Assembly: GCA_002077065.1 (NCBI GenBank)
Contig: NAJO01000018.1
Coordinates: 1 to 64,000, forward strand
Source: Cryoendolithus antarcticus
Lineage: Eukaryota > Ascomycota > Dothideomycetes > Cladosporiales > Cladosporiaceae
Length of the DNA stretch: 64,000 bases
Direction of reading: 5' to 3'
Positions 32,582 through 42,828 of the stretch are shown here, in pieces (the first letter of the stretch is position 1; each line of letters starts with the position of its first letter). Under the pieces are notes generated by a model, which did no database searches, was not told the DNA's origin, and was given only the letters and a program-made list of their open reading frames with translations. The position numbers were made by a program, and so were the translations under genes.

Positions 32582-35398
32582 ATGGCTAAGTCACGTATCC
32601 TTCCCCTTGTTCCTCTCCCGCAATCGACGGTGCTCCTCCCTGGCATAGTCGCCCGGATCCCTCTCACCAATCGCGCCGATATCGCCGCACTACTAGCGAA
32701 CATTTACAGTAAGGCTTCCACGCCCACCGTCGAGGCGAACAGTGTCACCATTGGATGTGTACCACTCAATAGCCCGTTCCTGTCCGCGGATGGCAAGCAA
32801 TTGATCGATGATGGCAAGCCGAGTATCGGCCCAAAGTTACTGGTCGACCCGGCACAGGCCAAGAGGACAGACCTGTTCAGCTATGGCACTGTGGGCAAGG
32901 TCACTGGCGTGCAAGGAAGGCGGCAGGGCGATCTCACTCTGATCGTCGAGGGTGTCAGTCGATTTACGGTAGACAGGATACTAAAGGATCGACCTTTCTT
33001 CGAGGCACGGGTCATTACACACGAGGATCAGATCATCCGGCAAGACAATGTTGAAGTTGCGGATCTGTTCACTCAGCTTAAGCAGCTGTCTCGGGAACTC
33101 ATTGCACTGATCAGGTTGTCTCCTTTGCTCCCGCGAGGACCAAGCCTGTCACTCTCGCCTCTATTGGCACGTCGACTGGAATTGTACATCGCCAAGAAAG
33201 ACCTCTCTGATGCAGGAGTATTGGCAGACTTCATGACCAACATGATCGAGGGCACGCACGAGGAGAAGCTGCGGGTGCTTGCAGCACTACGTGTGAAGGA
33301 CCGTTTGGAGCGTGTGATCGAGATGCTACAGAGGCAGATCAAGGGCATACACGGAAGTAGTCGAATCATCTCGATCACGACTACTGTACCACATGATGGC
33401 ATGATCGACCCAGATATGCTCAACAAGCTGCGGCAGGACCCCAGAATGCGGAACATTGGCAATGGACAAATGCCAGGCGGGATGAGCTTGCCACCTGGCT
33501 TCGGCGGTGGCGGCGGCCAGCAAGCAGATGAGGAGGCGAATGAGACGGATGAGCTCAAGAAGCGACTTGAGGACGCCAAGCTGAGTCCTGAAGCGCAGAA
33601 GGTGGCGGACCGAGAGCTGAAGCGATTCGCAAAGATGAATCCAAATCAGGCCGAGCATCAGGTGATACGGAATTACCTCGAAAATCTTGCCGAGATACCG
33701 TGGACGAAGATGACTGAGGACCGACTGGACGCTGCAACGCTAGCCAATGCGCGGAAGCAGCTGGACGACGATCATTATGGGTTGGAGAAGATCAAGAAGA
33801 GGCTACTGGAGTATCTGGCGGTGCTCAAGCTCAAGCAGGCAGTCAACACGGATCTGGACAAGCAGATACAGGCAATTGCTACAGCAAGTGAGCCGCAAGC
33901 CGAGGCTGCCGAGCAGAGCGATGAGGATCAAGATGTCGCGCCGAAATCACAAGTTGCGAAGATCGAGCGATCAACAAGAATTCAGACACCTGATGAGCTC
34001 AAGCTGCTTCAACATAGGAAGATGGTCGACAAGTCCCCTATACTACTGCTGGTGGGTCCACCAGGCACAGGCAAGACATCACTAGCCAAGTCCGTGGCAA
34101 CCGCACTAGGTCGCCAATTCCACCGCATCTCCTTGGGTGGCGTCCGAGACGAAGCAGAGATCCGAGGCCACCGCCGAACATACGTCGCAGCCATGCCCGG
34201 TCTCATTGTGAGCGGTCTCAAGAAAGTCGGCGTAGCAAACCCAGTCATACTTCTCGACGAAATCGACAAGGTCGGCACCTCATCTCACCATGGCGACCCC
34301 TCAGCAGCAATGCTCGAAGTTCTCGACCCCGAGCAGAACCACAGCTTCGTCGACCACTACGTCAACATCCCCATAGACCTGAGCAAAGTGCTTTTCATCG
34401 CCACTGCGAACACGCTCGACACGATTCCTGCTCCGCTTCTGGACCGCATGGAGACGATACAGCTGTCTGGCTACACGACGCTAGAGAAACGCCACATAGC
34501 AACCCGCCACCTACTGCCGAAGCAGATCACCACCAATGGCTTGCAACAGCAAAACGTGAGCCTATCTGCTGATGTCCTCGACAAAGTCATCACCTCCTAC
34601 ACCCGCGAATCTGGGGTGCGAAACCTCGAGCGCGAGCTCGGTAGCGTCTGCCGTTCGAAAGCAGTGCAGTACGCTGAGTGCAGAGACACCAACACCCTGC
34701 CCGCGTACTCTCCGGCCGTAGCTTCAGAGGATCTAGAAGACATCCTCGGCCCTGAGCGCTTCGAGGAAGAGCTCACTGCACGATCATCGCAACCTGGTGT
34801 CGTAACGGGCTTGGTCGCTTACAGCAGCGGCATGCAGGGTAGCATCCTCTTCATCGAGGTGGCAGATATGCCTGGATCGGGACGCGTACAGCTGACGGGC
34901 AAGCTGGGAGATGTGCTGAAGGAGAGTGTAGAAGTGGCACTTACTTGGGTCAAGAGCCATGCGTACGAGCTGGCTCTCACCAATGACCCGAATGAGGACA
35001 TTATGAAAGCGCGCAGCATCCACGTGCACTGCCCGTCCGGTGCTGTACCTAAAGATGGTCCCTCTGCTGGTCTCGCCCACACCGTCGCGCTCATCTCTCT
35101 CTTCAGCAACAAGGCCATACCGACTACACTGGCCATGACTGGAGAGTTCTCTCTTCGCGGCAAGGTCATGCCAGTCGGTGGGATCAAGGAGAAGTTGATT
35201 GGTGCTTTGAGGGCTGGAGTCAAGAAGGTGCTGCTACCGAAGCAGAATGCCAAGGACGTTAAGGACCTGCCCGACGAGGTGAAGGAGGGTATGGAGATCG
35301 TGCTCGTGGGCCACATCTGGGAGGCACTGCCGCATGTCTGGCCTGGCATGGAGTGGCCGGGGCAGAGAGGGTGGAGCGGAGTGGAGAGTAGACTATAG
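32582..35398 (+). CDS. Peroxisomal Lon protease homolog 2
   Basis: ATP-dependent serine protease and chaperone of the peroxisome matrix. Single exon, 938 residues. The N-terminal LON substrate-binding domain begins [20 protein letters not shown] and has no mitochondrial presequence. The AAA+ module shows Walker [16 protein letters not shown] (near residue 491), [19 protein letters not shown], and Walker [12 protein letters not shown]. The protease domain has the Ser-Lys dyad: S828 in KDGPSAGLA and K869 in GGIKEKL. The C-terminus is SRL, a permitted variant of the SKL type 1 peroxisomal signal, which together with the missing presequence separates it from mitochondrial Pim1. A Gly-rich stretch (FGGGGGQQ) sits in the linker. 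Divergent from TRM2. Confidence 0.94.
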   Translation: MAKSRILPLVPLPQSTVLLPGIVARIPLTNRADIAALLANIYSKASTPTVEANSVTIGCVPLNSPFLSADGKQLIDDGKPSIGPKLLVDPAQAKRTDLFSYGTVGKVTGVQGRRQGDLTLIVEGVSRFTVDRILKDRPFFEARVITHEDQIIRQDNVEVADLFTQLKQLSRELIALIRLSPLLPRGPSLSLSPLLARRLELYIAKKDLSDAGVLADFMTNMIEGTHEEKLRVLAALRVKDRLERVIEMLQRQIKGIHGSSRIISITTTVPHDGMIDPDMLNKLRQDPRMRNIGNGQMPGGMSLPPGFGGGGGQQADEEANETDELKKRLEDAKLSPEAQKVADRELKRFAKMNPNQAEHQVIRNYLENLAEIPWTKMTEDRLDAATLANARKQLDDDHYGLEKIKKRLLEYLAVLKLKQAVNTDLDKQIQAIATASEPQAEAAEQSDEDQDVAPKSQVAKIERSTRIQTPDELKLLQHRKMVDKSPILLLVGPPGTGKTSLAKSVATALGRQFHRISLGGVRDEAEIRGHRRTYVAAMPGLIVSGLKKVGVANPVILLDEIDKVGTSSHHGDPSAAMLEVLDPEQNHSFVDHYVNIPIDLSKVLFIATANTLDTIPAPLLDRMETIQLSGYTTLEKRHIATRHLLPKQITTNGLQQQNVSLSADVLDKVITSYTRESGVRNLERELGSVCRSKAVQYAECRDTNTLPAYSPAVASEDLEDILGPERFEEELTARSSQPGVVTGLVAYSSGMQGSILFIEVADMPGSGRVQLTGKLGDVLKESVEVALTWVKSHAYELALTNDPNEDIMKARSIHVHCPSGAVPKDGPSAGLAHTVALISLFSNKAIPTTLAMTGEFSLRGKVMPVGGIKEKLIGALRAGVKKVLLPKQNAKDVKDLPDEVKEGMEIVLVGHIWEALPHVWPGMEWPGQRGWSGVESRL

Positions 35399-35805
35399 TT
35401 GCAATTGATATACTGTGATCTAGACTATCTCATGTATCAACATTTCACCTCGGACCGTTATTCGCTGTCTGCAGCACCGCAGGATCCGGGAGGCGTACCT
35501 GAACGCGCCGGCAGATGGAATAAGCTTCCCGTGCCGACCCTTGTTCTAGATGAAGTGAAGCACGTCACTTTGGCTTTCCGGTTCTCGAAAGTCCGAAACA
35601 TTTTCGACATCGATCGGGTCCATCGCAGACGCCATTTGAAATAAGTGACGCCTAATGACACGGACGCTAGAGACTCTCGCACGTCAGAGGATCGACGCTG
35701 ATGCGGTCGGATAAATATTGCTTGCTCTTCTCATGGTCTGCTCCTAATCTTAGTTTCCATCTATCATTCCCATTTCTATACTGCAACGCTGTCCAACTGC
35801 CCAGA
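35399..35805. other. Intergenic with possible TATA-like element
   Basis: 400 bp upstream of the isochorismatase-like gene. An ATAAATATT string at 35711-35719, about 90 bp before the ATG, is a candidate TATA-like element. No gene seen. Confidence 0.4.
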
Positions 35806-36620
35806 ATGCGTGCCTCAACTCTCCTCCTCGCAAGCCTAACCAGCACAGCTCTCGCGCAAAACGCCTCCACGACCCCGGGCTACGACAACTACCCGACTCC
35901 CATCACCTCAACCCTCCCAGCCAACTCGAACTTTACCTTCGGCCGGCACTACGCTCTCCTCAACCTAGACCTGATCAATGCCCTCGTCGGCTCCGTCGCC
36001 CCCTCTCCAGCGGGCCAAGCCTTTATCAACAACACCGCAACTTTCATCAACGCTGCGCACGCTCTCAACCCGCCACCACTGCAGATCTTCACACGCATTT
36101 ACTTCGCGAATGCGCGCAAGCCGGAGGTGAACCCCAATGGCGGATTCGCGACAGTGGCCGGAAGCACTGGGAATGCGCTCGTCGGCGCCAACTCCACGGG
36201 CTCGATGGTCTACCCAGCGTTCACCGTAGATGCAGCGGCTGGTGATTTGACGCTGCAGAAAACCAGGTACTACGCCGGTGCTGGGAATGCCCTTGAGCAG
36301 ATCCTGGAGAGTCAGGGGATTGATACAGTGGTGCTCAGTGGGATTAGGACGTCGGGGGTGATTTTGAGCACGGCGTATAGGCTGTTTGATCTGGATTACA
36401 AAGTGTAAATTTCTCTCCGTCATGAACAGCATAAAAAGGGCTATGATACTGACCTCCTGGCAGGTATGTCATTGCGAACAACACCATCGAGACGCCACCA
36501 GATACGCCTGGTATCAACGCTGCAATCTTGGAGGGCATCTTGCCGAAGCTGCCGGCGAATGTAATCACCATCGAACAGGCACTGGGTGCGTTGAAGCGCT
36601 CGGGACCAGCGGTGTACTAG
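35806..36620 (+). CDS. Secreted isochorismatase-like hydrolase lacking the catalytic cysteine, two exons
   Basis: Exons 35806-36404 and 36464-36620 (intron 59 bp, donor GTAAAT, ACTGAC branch, GGCAG) give 251 residues. Residues 1-18 form a signal peptide (MRASTLLLASLTSTALAQ). The core fits the cysteine-hydrolase fold: ALLNLDLINALVG with the first aspartate, LTLQKTRYYAGAGNALEQIL with the lysine, and GIDTVVLSGIRTSGVILSTAYRLFDLDYKVYVI. At the position where active members have cysteine (usually xCV) the sequence reads TSGV, so hydrolysis by a thiol mechanism is unlikely. I recall the TSG version in other fungal paralogs. A longer frame starting at 35701 would hide the signal peptide, so 35806 is preferred. 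Role unknown. Convergent with the METTL4-like gene, 63 bp apart. Confidence 0.8.
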
Positions 36621-36683
36621 ATCTGGCACTGTCGATTACTATAGACATTTACAAATCTTGATCTCGTAACAACATGAGGGCGC

Positions 36684-38003
36684 TTAGTCCGTCACTCGAT
36701 CATTCAGCGTAGATCTCCAATAGCCTTTCCGGTTGTACTTGATGCATTGGTCTCCGACACTCCACCAGCCAGCTACCAGGTGCCGAGGAAACACCTCGAG
36801 TGCTCTGTACTTGGCTGCATTGGGCATCAATGGCTCGATGAGCTCCTTCAAGCACGGCTTTCGCGAGTGTAGATCCGGCACGCCCAAGATCACACGACTG
36901 ACGACCTTATCTTTGGCCTGTATCGGTGTAGCCACGGCATAGCTGACGCGCCTGCGCCCAAGCAATAGCACCTCGTACGGCTTCCGCCAGACTGCATCAA
37001 TAGGCGTTACTGGCTCTCCTCCAGCGGTGGTCTTGAGCCAGATCCACTCCTCAACAAGCTCCACGCCCCAAGCAGCAAAGATGCCAGCCTCGTCAAGTAC
37101 CAGCTCACGGACTTGCGCCTTGTTCGTGATCCAGAAACCCACCAGGCAGTCAGCCTCCATCAGAATGTCGAGGTCCATGCCCATGACGAGATCGTATACA
37201 TCATGCAGCGAGCTAGCGATAGCGTAAGTGGATTCGGCGGTCTTGTGGGTGCGTTTGACAGATCTGTTCGGCCATGGTGGATCTAGCAGAATGAAGTCGA
37301 ATTTACGTCGCGTATCGAGATGCTCAGCTTGAGCTCGGACGGTGGCGTGGAAGTCTGTCAGGTTAGCACAGTCGCCCAGGTGGAACGAGGAGTTCGATGG
37401 TATGCGAAAGCTGGCGTTGGGTACGCCTGTCGGATCGCAGACTGTGAGCAGGCTGCAGGACTTCGTTTCCATTAGACTGCTATAGGCGTGCTGCTCCCTG
37501 GTTTCGATGGGCATGCTATCGAATACGGTAAGAATTGTCTTGGCCATCGAAGACAGAAACTCATCCGGGGAGCTGAGTGGACCTTCGCTCTCTGCGAGGG
37601 CGCAAGTGGGAGGATCAGACAATGGGTAGGCAGGCTCTCCTACGGCGCTCAGCTTACGCTTCTTCGCTGTATGCTGTGGCTTCTCCGAGATGTAGCGCGG
37701 TAAATGCCATGGTCCAGAGTGGTGGCATCGGACTTGGTTCAGCGCTTGCACAAGAAGCGCCGAATACTCAAGATGGAGCTCGATATCGGCTGCTTGTGCA
37801 GCAAGAGCTTGCTTCGCCTTTCCGGACTTCGGTTCGTTGCTCGCGTATGGTGTGATAATGGCTTCCGTTGATGCGATCTGGTCATGGCACGGATGCTCTG
37901 AAGTTCCCTGAGCGGCTGCAATGGACCGGGGAATGTCGATCACTGCGACAGTATGGTCTTCACTTTCCCACAGAATAGATGATGGAACCTGCTCCACCAT
38001 CAT
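36684..38003 (-). CDS. METTL4-type MT-A70 N6-adenine methyltransferase
   Basis: Single exon, 439 residues. The catalytic motif is FDFILLDPPWPNRSVKR, the DPPW signature of MT-A70 enzymes, followed by VGFWITNKAQVREL, WGVELVEEWIWLKTTAGGEP, and the C-terminal RKPCLKELIEPLMPNAAKYRALEVFPR, which includes the RHLVAGWWSVGD ending typical of the METTL4 branch (METTL4 proteins differ from IME4/METTL3 in lacking CCCH fingers). The N-terminal 190 residues have no catalytic motif. In animals METTL4 adds N6-methyl to 2'-O-methyladenosine in U2 snRNA and possibly to DNA adenine; which applies here is not known. Start at the first of two ATG codons (38003). Divergent from LEU5. Confidence 0.87.
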   Translation of the reverse strand: MMVEQVPSSILWESEDHTVAVIDIPRSIAAAQGTSEHPCHDQIASTEAIITPYASNEPKSGKAKQALAAQAADIELHLEYSALLVQALNQVRCHHSGPWHLPRYISEKPQHTAKKRKLSAVGEPAYPLSDPPTCALAESEGPLSSPDEFLSSMAKTILTVFDSMPIETREQHAYSSLMETKSCSLLTVCDPTGVPNASFRIPSNSSFHLGDCANLTDFHATVRAQAEHLDTRRKFDFILLDPPWPNRSVKRTHKTAESTYAIASSLHDVYDLVMGMDLDILMEADCLVGFWITNKAQVRELVLDEAGIFAAWGVELVEEWIWLKTTAGGEPVTPIDAVWRKPYEVLLLGRRRVSYAVATPIQAKDKVVSRVILGVPDLHSRKPCLKELIEPLMPNAAKYRALEVFPRHLVAGWWSVGDQCIKYNRKGYWRSTLNDRVTD

Positions 38004-38507
38004 TGATAGCTGAGACTATGACAGAAGAGCAAGGATATGTGCGTCTTTGAAAGGAAGCAAGAAGCTCAAAAGAGAGATGCATTACCTTGCCTTACCTTCA
38101 TCTCGCGTCAAGTTTTGCGAGTCACCTCCAGCATATGAGACGCGCAATGTCGTTGGAAATTGACGCGACTTCGGAGCTTCGCATTAACTTTTTCACCACT
38201 TGCTAAGCTAGGATACATAATGGTGTGACAGTATTGTTATCAACGATGGAGAGATGTCGGATCGAAGTCCGTTCGGCTGGAATCGGCTTCCGGCAGCCAA
38301 AGCCTCGGGACCGGCAATGACGAAAGTGTAAACATGTGCAGACGAGATTCTATCCTGTCCACGATGCAGTCGGGAGCTGGACTAGATCTGGAGGTGGTTG
38401 CAGGAAAAGGAGAGGAAGATCTGGTTTGATCATTTGGTGCGCCAGAACTCTCCGATGTCAGCCACAGCACGCGAGCATCGACACGCCTACATCACCAGCA
38501 ACCTTCG
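38004..38507. promoter_or_regulatory. Divergent METTL4-like/LEU5 promoter region
   Basis: 504 bp between divergent starts. No gene or named element evident. Confidence 0.4.
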
Positions 38508-39722
38508 ATGACCAGCCTGGCTGAAGGGCAACCCAGCCATGGCAGCACACATGCCGACGAATCACGAGAGATGAAGTCTGGTGCTCAGACAATTGGCGCT
38601 GTCGGCCCTACAACGTATGCCTCGGACACAGACACGAACATACCGAGCCGGCGGCCAGAGGAACGCGCGATCCCCAAGCAGAGCTGGCAGTATGTTGCCC
38701 GCAGCGGCATAGCAGGAGGCATAGCATCGTGCGCGGCGAAGACGATAGTTGCCCCATTGGACAGGGTTAAGATTCTCTTTCAAGCCAGCAATCCGCAGTT
38801 CGCAAAGTATACGGGCTCATGGAGCGGCGCGATGCAGGCTATGAGCCATGTCTACTCGGGCGAAGGAGTGCGAGGTCTCTTCCGCGGTCACTCAGCGACG
38901 CTACTGCGAATCTTCCCCTACGGCGGCATCAAGTTTCTGGCATACGAGCAAGTCCGAGCAGTCGTAATACCCACACGGTCCAAGGAGACACCTGGGCGGC
39001 GGTTCCTGGCTGGCTCCGCAGCCGGCTGTCTCTCAGTCTTCGCAACATACCCACTGGAAGTGATCCGCGTCCGGCTGGCTTTCGAGACGAAGACCCGCCG
39101 CCGCATATCCTTCCGCGAGATCTGCACAACGATATACAACGAGCGACCACCAGCCGCAACGCTCCCAGCCTCAGCTCTCGAGCCTCACATGCCCCGTCAG
39201 GCAGCAGCAGCACTCGCAGCATCCTCAGCAGCCGTCAGCGCCGCAACACCCAGAAGCGGCTACGCCAACTTCTTCCGCGGCTTCACCCCGACACTATTAG
39301 GCATGATCCCGTACGCCGGTGCCTCATTCCTCACCCACGACCTAGCAGGCGATGTCATGCGCCTCCCGGCACTCGCACCCTACGCTATCCTGCCACTCTC
39401 CGAGCGATCCGCAAAACAACTCGCGCCCAACAAACCACCACCACTACGAGCATGGGCTGAGCTTACTACGGGCGCACTGGCAGGGCTTGTCAGTCAGACG
39501 ATCTCATACCCACTGGAAGTGATCCGACGGCGAATGCAGGTTGGCGGAGTCGTGGGCGATGGACATCGATTGACTATACCTGAGGTTGCGAGTACGATAT
39601 ACAGGGACAAGGGGTTCAGGGGTTTCTATGTGGGACTTAGCATTGGATATGTGAAAGTCGTGCCCATGGTCGCGACTAGCTTCTTTGTTTATGAGCGGAC
39701 GAAAATATGGTTCGGGATATAG
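38508..39722 (+). CDS. LEU5: Mitochondrial carrier, LEU5/coenzyme A type
   Basis: Inner-membrane carrier needed for coenzyme A accumulation in the matrix. Single exon, 404 residues. Three carrier repeats, each with the PX[DE]XX[KR] signature: APLDRVK, YPLEVIR and YPLEVIR. Diagnostic segments include ARSGIAGGIASCAAKTIVA, FRGHSATLLRIFPYGGIKF, NFFRGFTPTLLGMIPYAG and GFYVGLSIGYVKVVPMVA. An Ala-rich insertion (about 40 residues, PASALEPHM to SSAAVS) sits on the matrix side of repeat 2. The first 60 residues are hydrophilic. The choice of Leu5 over other carriers rests on the repeat sequences as remembered (SLC25A42/SLC25A16 group). Confidence 0.88.
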   Translation: MTSLAEGQPSHGSTHADESREMKSGAQTIGAVGPTTYASDTDTNIPSRRPEERAIPKQSWQYVARSGIAGGIASCAAKTIVAPLDRVKILFQASNPQFAKYTGSWSGAMQAMSHVYSGEGVRGLFRGHSATLLRIFPYGGIKFLAYEQVRAVVIPTRSKETPGRRFLAGSAAGCLSVFATYPLEVIRVRLAFETKTRRRISFREICTTIYNERPPAATLPASALEPHMPRQAAAALAASSAAVSAATPRSGYANFFRGFTPTLLGMIPYAGASFLTHDLAGDVMRLPALAPYAILPLSERSAKQLAPNKPPPLRAWAELTTGALAGLVSQTISYPLEVIRRRMQVGGVVGDGHRLTIPEVASTIYRDKGFRGFYVGLSIGYVKVVPMVATSFFVYERTKIWFGI

Positions 39723-40691
39723 GCTGCGCCATGGCGTAGGGGAGAGTGCATATAGGAGAAGGTCGAGTACGCTTGACTACAGGAAAGCAATTGTCAAATG
39801 TTCAGCACGCCACACTCATCAGACGATGGCAGCGATGCCAGCTACTACTCTCTAACCCATCATATGCCCAGCGCAGTGTACGCAGTCCAGCATGGTGATA
39901 ACTACGCACATCGTGCGCGCAAAGCAAAAAGCCATACACATAGCCAAAGAACGACAAAAAGCGTCATACACCTCATCAACCACCCCCATCCGTTCCCGCC
40001 AAAGACGTGAGTAATCCAACGCCGCCACTCCATGGCCTGCAACTCTCTGCCCGATTGCTCGGCTGAAGTTTATTGCAGCAGCTCAAGGCCGTGCGCAACA
40101 ATCGCTCGTTACCGAAGCGAGTGGACGGCCACCACAGAGTTCGAACTGGACACACGCCCTTGGGATTGTGAAGGGAAGGTGGGGGCGAGAGGAAATTCCG
40201 CCCGTTGAGCCATTACAGCTTGGCTCCTGGCGGGAATACTGTACTTTATGTTCTAAGACCAAAGTGTTTCACCATGCTCCGACTGCTTCCGAGGTCGTGA
40301 TACTAGACCGCCATCTTTCTCAACATCTACATTCATTGCCGGACGGCACAAACATCTGCCACGTGATTTGAACAGTAGGTCTGGGGCTGTTGGTCTACCC
40401 GTGTGCTAATGCGAGGAGTTCGCGCCGTAGGTTGGTGTGTGGTAGTTCAATCTCCTTTGTTCACTCTCAACCATATCAAGCATAAACTTGTCACTTCTAC
40501 CATGTCTGAATCCCCTTTGTCTTCCCATCACCACGTCCACACAATGGTGCTGCTTCCGTCGACCTCCGTCGCCACGAACAAAGAAATCACAGAGAAATGG
40601 CAGCATCAAATCATCTACGCCTTCGCTGGCAGGCATGTACACATCTGTGCCAATTCAAAGGCATCATACGCGCACAGAACTGTCAGCGAAG
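39723..40691. other. Intergenic with a possible upstream ORF
   Basis: 0.97 kb. No independent gene supported. An ATG at 40502 opens an 85-codon frame ending at 40759 that overlaps the start of the next gene in another frame; it may act as an upstream ORF if transcription starts that far upstream. Confidence 0.4.
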
Positions 40692-42578
40692 ATGGCCATC
40701 CCTTTCGGCGAGCCTGGCTCGGCGACCACGGACTCCACGATCGACAACATCTACGATAGCTATGATGTGCCCAGAACGCCCGGCCTACAGCGGGAGCATG
40801 AGCCGGAAAATCGCCGTGAGCTGCAAGACTTCGCCTCATGGGAAGCCGAAAGACTGGCATCCGCGACGCGCAGGGAGCAGTTGATGGCTGGTTTTGATTA
40901 CGAAGCAGAGATAAAGAAGGCAGCGCAAGGTCGAGCACGCGCGATAGCCAGAGGCATGGCCGTCCGGGACATTGGAACGCCGCCGATATCTGATGATGAT
41001 AAGAGTGGCTCAGAAGCTGACAGTAGCACGCCGCGCGCACGTGCGGAGACTGGTTCTCGACATGGACGAGTTGACAGCGACGTGGAGGCAGTGACGTTCC
41101 TGAACCCACCTGGCACGCCGAGAACGATCATGATGAACATCGAAGTCAAGCTTCGGCTACTGCCTGCCGTGCACCTCTTGACGAAGGCTAGTCAGACTAG
41201 ACATGATCGGAACGAGGCGATACGCATCGCAGCAGAGACTCGGGCATTTGTTACTAGATGCAAAGGCACCACGGCACTGGAGGCACGCTGTCAATACTAT
41301 ATCGCGATCGCTCACAACGATGATCCGAAGATCCCGAACAATGACAGAGCAAGACGACACTATGAGCTTGCACGTGAAGCCACACTTGGTGGATACCCAG
41401 AGGGCCGATGGGCTGGTCAGTGGCTAAACCACTGGGAATGCCTGAATGACCAGCGGTCTCCTACTGCCAAGATTGCCAGCTGGGCTTACAGTACCGCGGC
41501 TAGTGTTATTGAATACGTACGGGGCAGTCCCACGACGCCGAGTAAGCCGAATCGTGGCGACTCAGAAGACGACCCATTTGGTCGTGACCGCCGGTCGCTT
41601 ACGGACATGAGCCCGATCGAAGGTCGCGGCGAGCGCATCCCAAGCTTCAGCACCTGGCGATCTTCCGATGCAGGTTCGCCACAAGCTGCTTCCCCCGAAG
41701 CAGGCATCTTTCCCTCCCGCCATCCCACAAGAGACTCTTGGTCCCTCAAAGGCGGCAAACGTGTTGCCGTACAAGGCGCCTTCCAACCCTCCTTCAACAG
41801 CGGCAACGAAGCCCTCTCTCCGACGCAAAATCGCTTAGACAACGGCAACCCACTTTCAGCAAGTAGCACAAAATCTCACTTCGGTCTTGCCTGGTCCAAG
41901 CACGACCCCTACGGTAAAGGCGAGATCATCCCCGGCAAGACCTTCGACTCAATCTCCAGCCCCGAGAACATCTTCTCAGAATCCGAACGAGACATCCCGC
42001 ATAACGTCCTTGGCGGGCTCGTAGATGTCACTCGACTGAGCGCCAAGAAGACAGAGATGAGAGGCTGCGAATGGGAGGCCCGACGCCGCTCCTACGTTCC
42101 CAAGGGCGTCTCGTCACCGCGGAAAGTCTACGTCATGCAGAATATGCTGACCGGCCACTACTCCCCATTATCTGATCTCAGCCATGGCTCCGACTCGAGC
42201 ATACCTGTCAGTCCTGCATCTCCCAGACGCCCCGCATGCTTCGGCCAACGCGCATCTTATACCGGCGCCGAACCTTCTGCCCCAATCACTGTCAGTGACT
42301 CCTCTTCTCTGTACCCCTACAAAGCCAGTGTCGTCAGCCACGAGAAGTCCGCTGTTACTGGTCGATCTGGTAGTGACAGCCCCAGGAAGCGCAGAATGGG
42401 GAGTCTGAGCGTTATCGCTACGGGGCTGGACTTGGCTGGCGTGCTACCGCATAGGCGGAGGAGTGAAATGGCTGCGCCGGAGCAGAAGCTGGAGGAGGGG
42501 GAGAGTCCATTCAGTCCGAAGAAGGGCGAGGGAGGGTTCTACGTGACGGAGGAGGGCATCATCGAGGAGGAGGTGTGA
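40692..42578 (+). CDS. Conserved-looking hypothetical protein, unknown function
   Basis: Single exon of 628 residues from the ATG at 40692 (context GCGAAGATGG); the frame is open upstream to 40488 but with no better start. I do not recognise the family. Visible: N-terminal DSYDVPRTPGLQREHEPENRRE region; a helical part at about residues 145-265 (KLRLLPAVHLLTKASQTRHD, RNEAIRIAAETRAFVTRCKG, ARRHYELAREATLGGYPEGR, WAGQWLNHWECLND), which may be a small TPR-like bundle; then 350 Ser/Pro-rich residues with many SP/TP sites (possible kinase targets) and basic clusters (PRKRRMG, PHRRRSE). No transmembrane segment or signal peptide. Codon use looks like its neighbours. The helical part and long uninterrupted frame support a real gene. 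Confidence 0.75.
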   Translation: MAIPFGEPGSATTDSTIDNIYDSYDVPRTPGLQREHEPENRRELQDFASWEAERLASATRREQLMAGFDYEAEIKKAAQGRARAIARGMAVRDIGTPPISDDDKSGSEADSSTPRARAETGSRHGRVDSDVEAVTFLNPPGTPRTIMMNIEVKLRLLPAVHLLTKASQTRHDRNEAIRIAAETRAFVTRCKGTTALEARCQYYIAIAHNDDPKIPNNDRARRHYELAREATLGGYPEGRWAGQWLNHWECLNDQRSPTAKIASWAYSTAASVIEYVRGSPTTPSKPNRGDSEDDPFGRDRRSLTDMSPIEGRGERIPSFSTWRSSDAGSPQAASPEAGIFPSRHPTRDSWSLKGGKRVAVQGAFQPSFNSGNEALSPTQNRLDNGNPLSASSTKSHFGLAWSKHDPYGKGEIIPGKTFDSISSPENIFSESERDIPHNVLGGLVDVTRLSAKKTEMRGCEWEARRRSYVPKGVSSPRKVYVMQNMLTGHYSPLSDLSHGSDSSIPVSPASPRRPACFGQRASYTGAEPSAPITVSDSSSLYPYKASVVSHEKSAVTGRSGSDSPRKRRMGSLSVIATGLDLAGVLPHRRRSEMAAPEQKLEEGESPFSPKKGEGGFYVTEEGIIEEEV

Positions 42579-42828
42579 GCCAGCTTCAAGCGATGTGAGA
42601 TCGAAGGTGATGGTTGAGATAGGAAAGAATATGTGTATCTGTGTAGCAACTTCAATACCATCTGTCTGCTTTACAGCCACCAGTCTATCTATACCGTGCT
42701 TTTGTCCGCCGTTCCGCCAGTATCCACACTCTGCCACGTTCCCGATCCGATTAGTCGACTCGATTGAAACGCCGTTCCTATGCATTCTTGCCCTGACCTT
42801 TGCTCACTTTCGTGCGTGGAACACCCTC

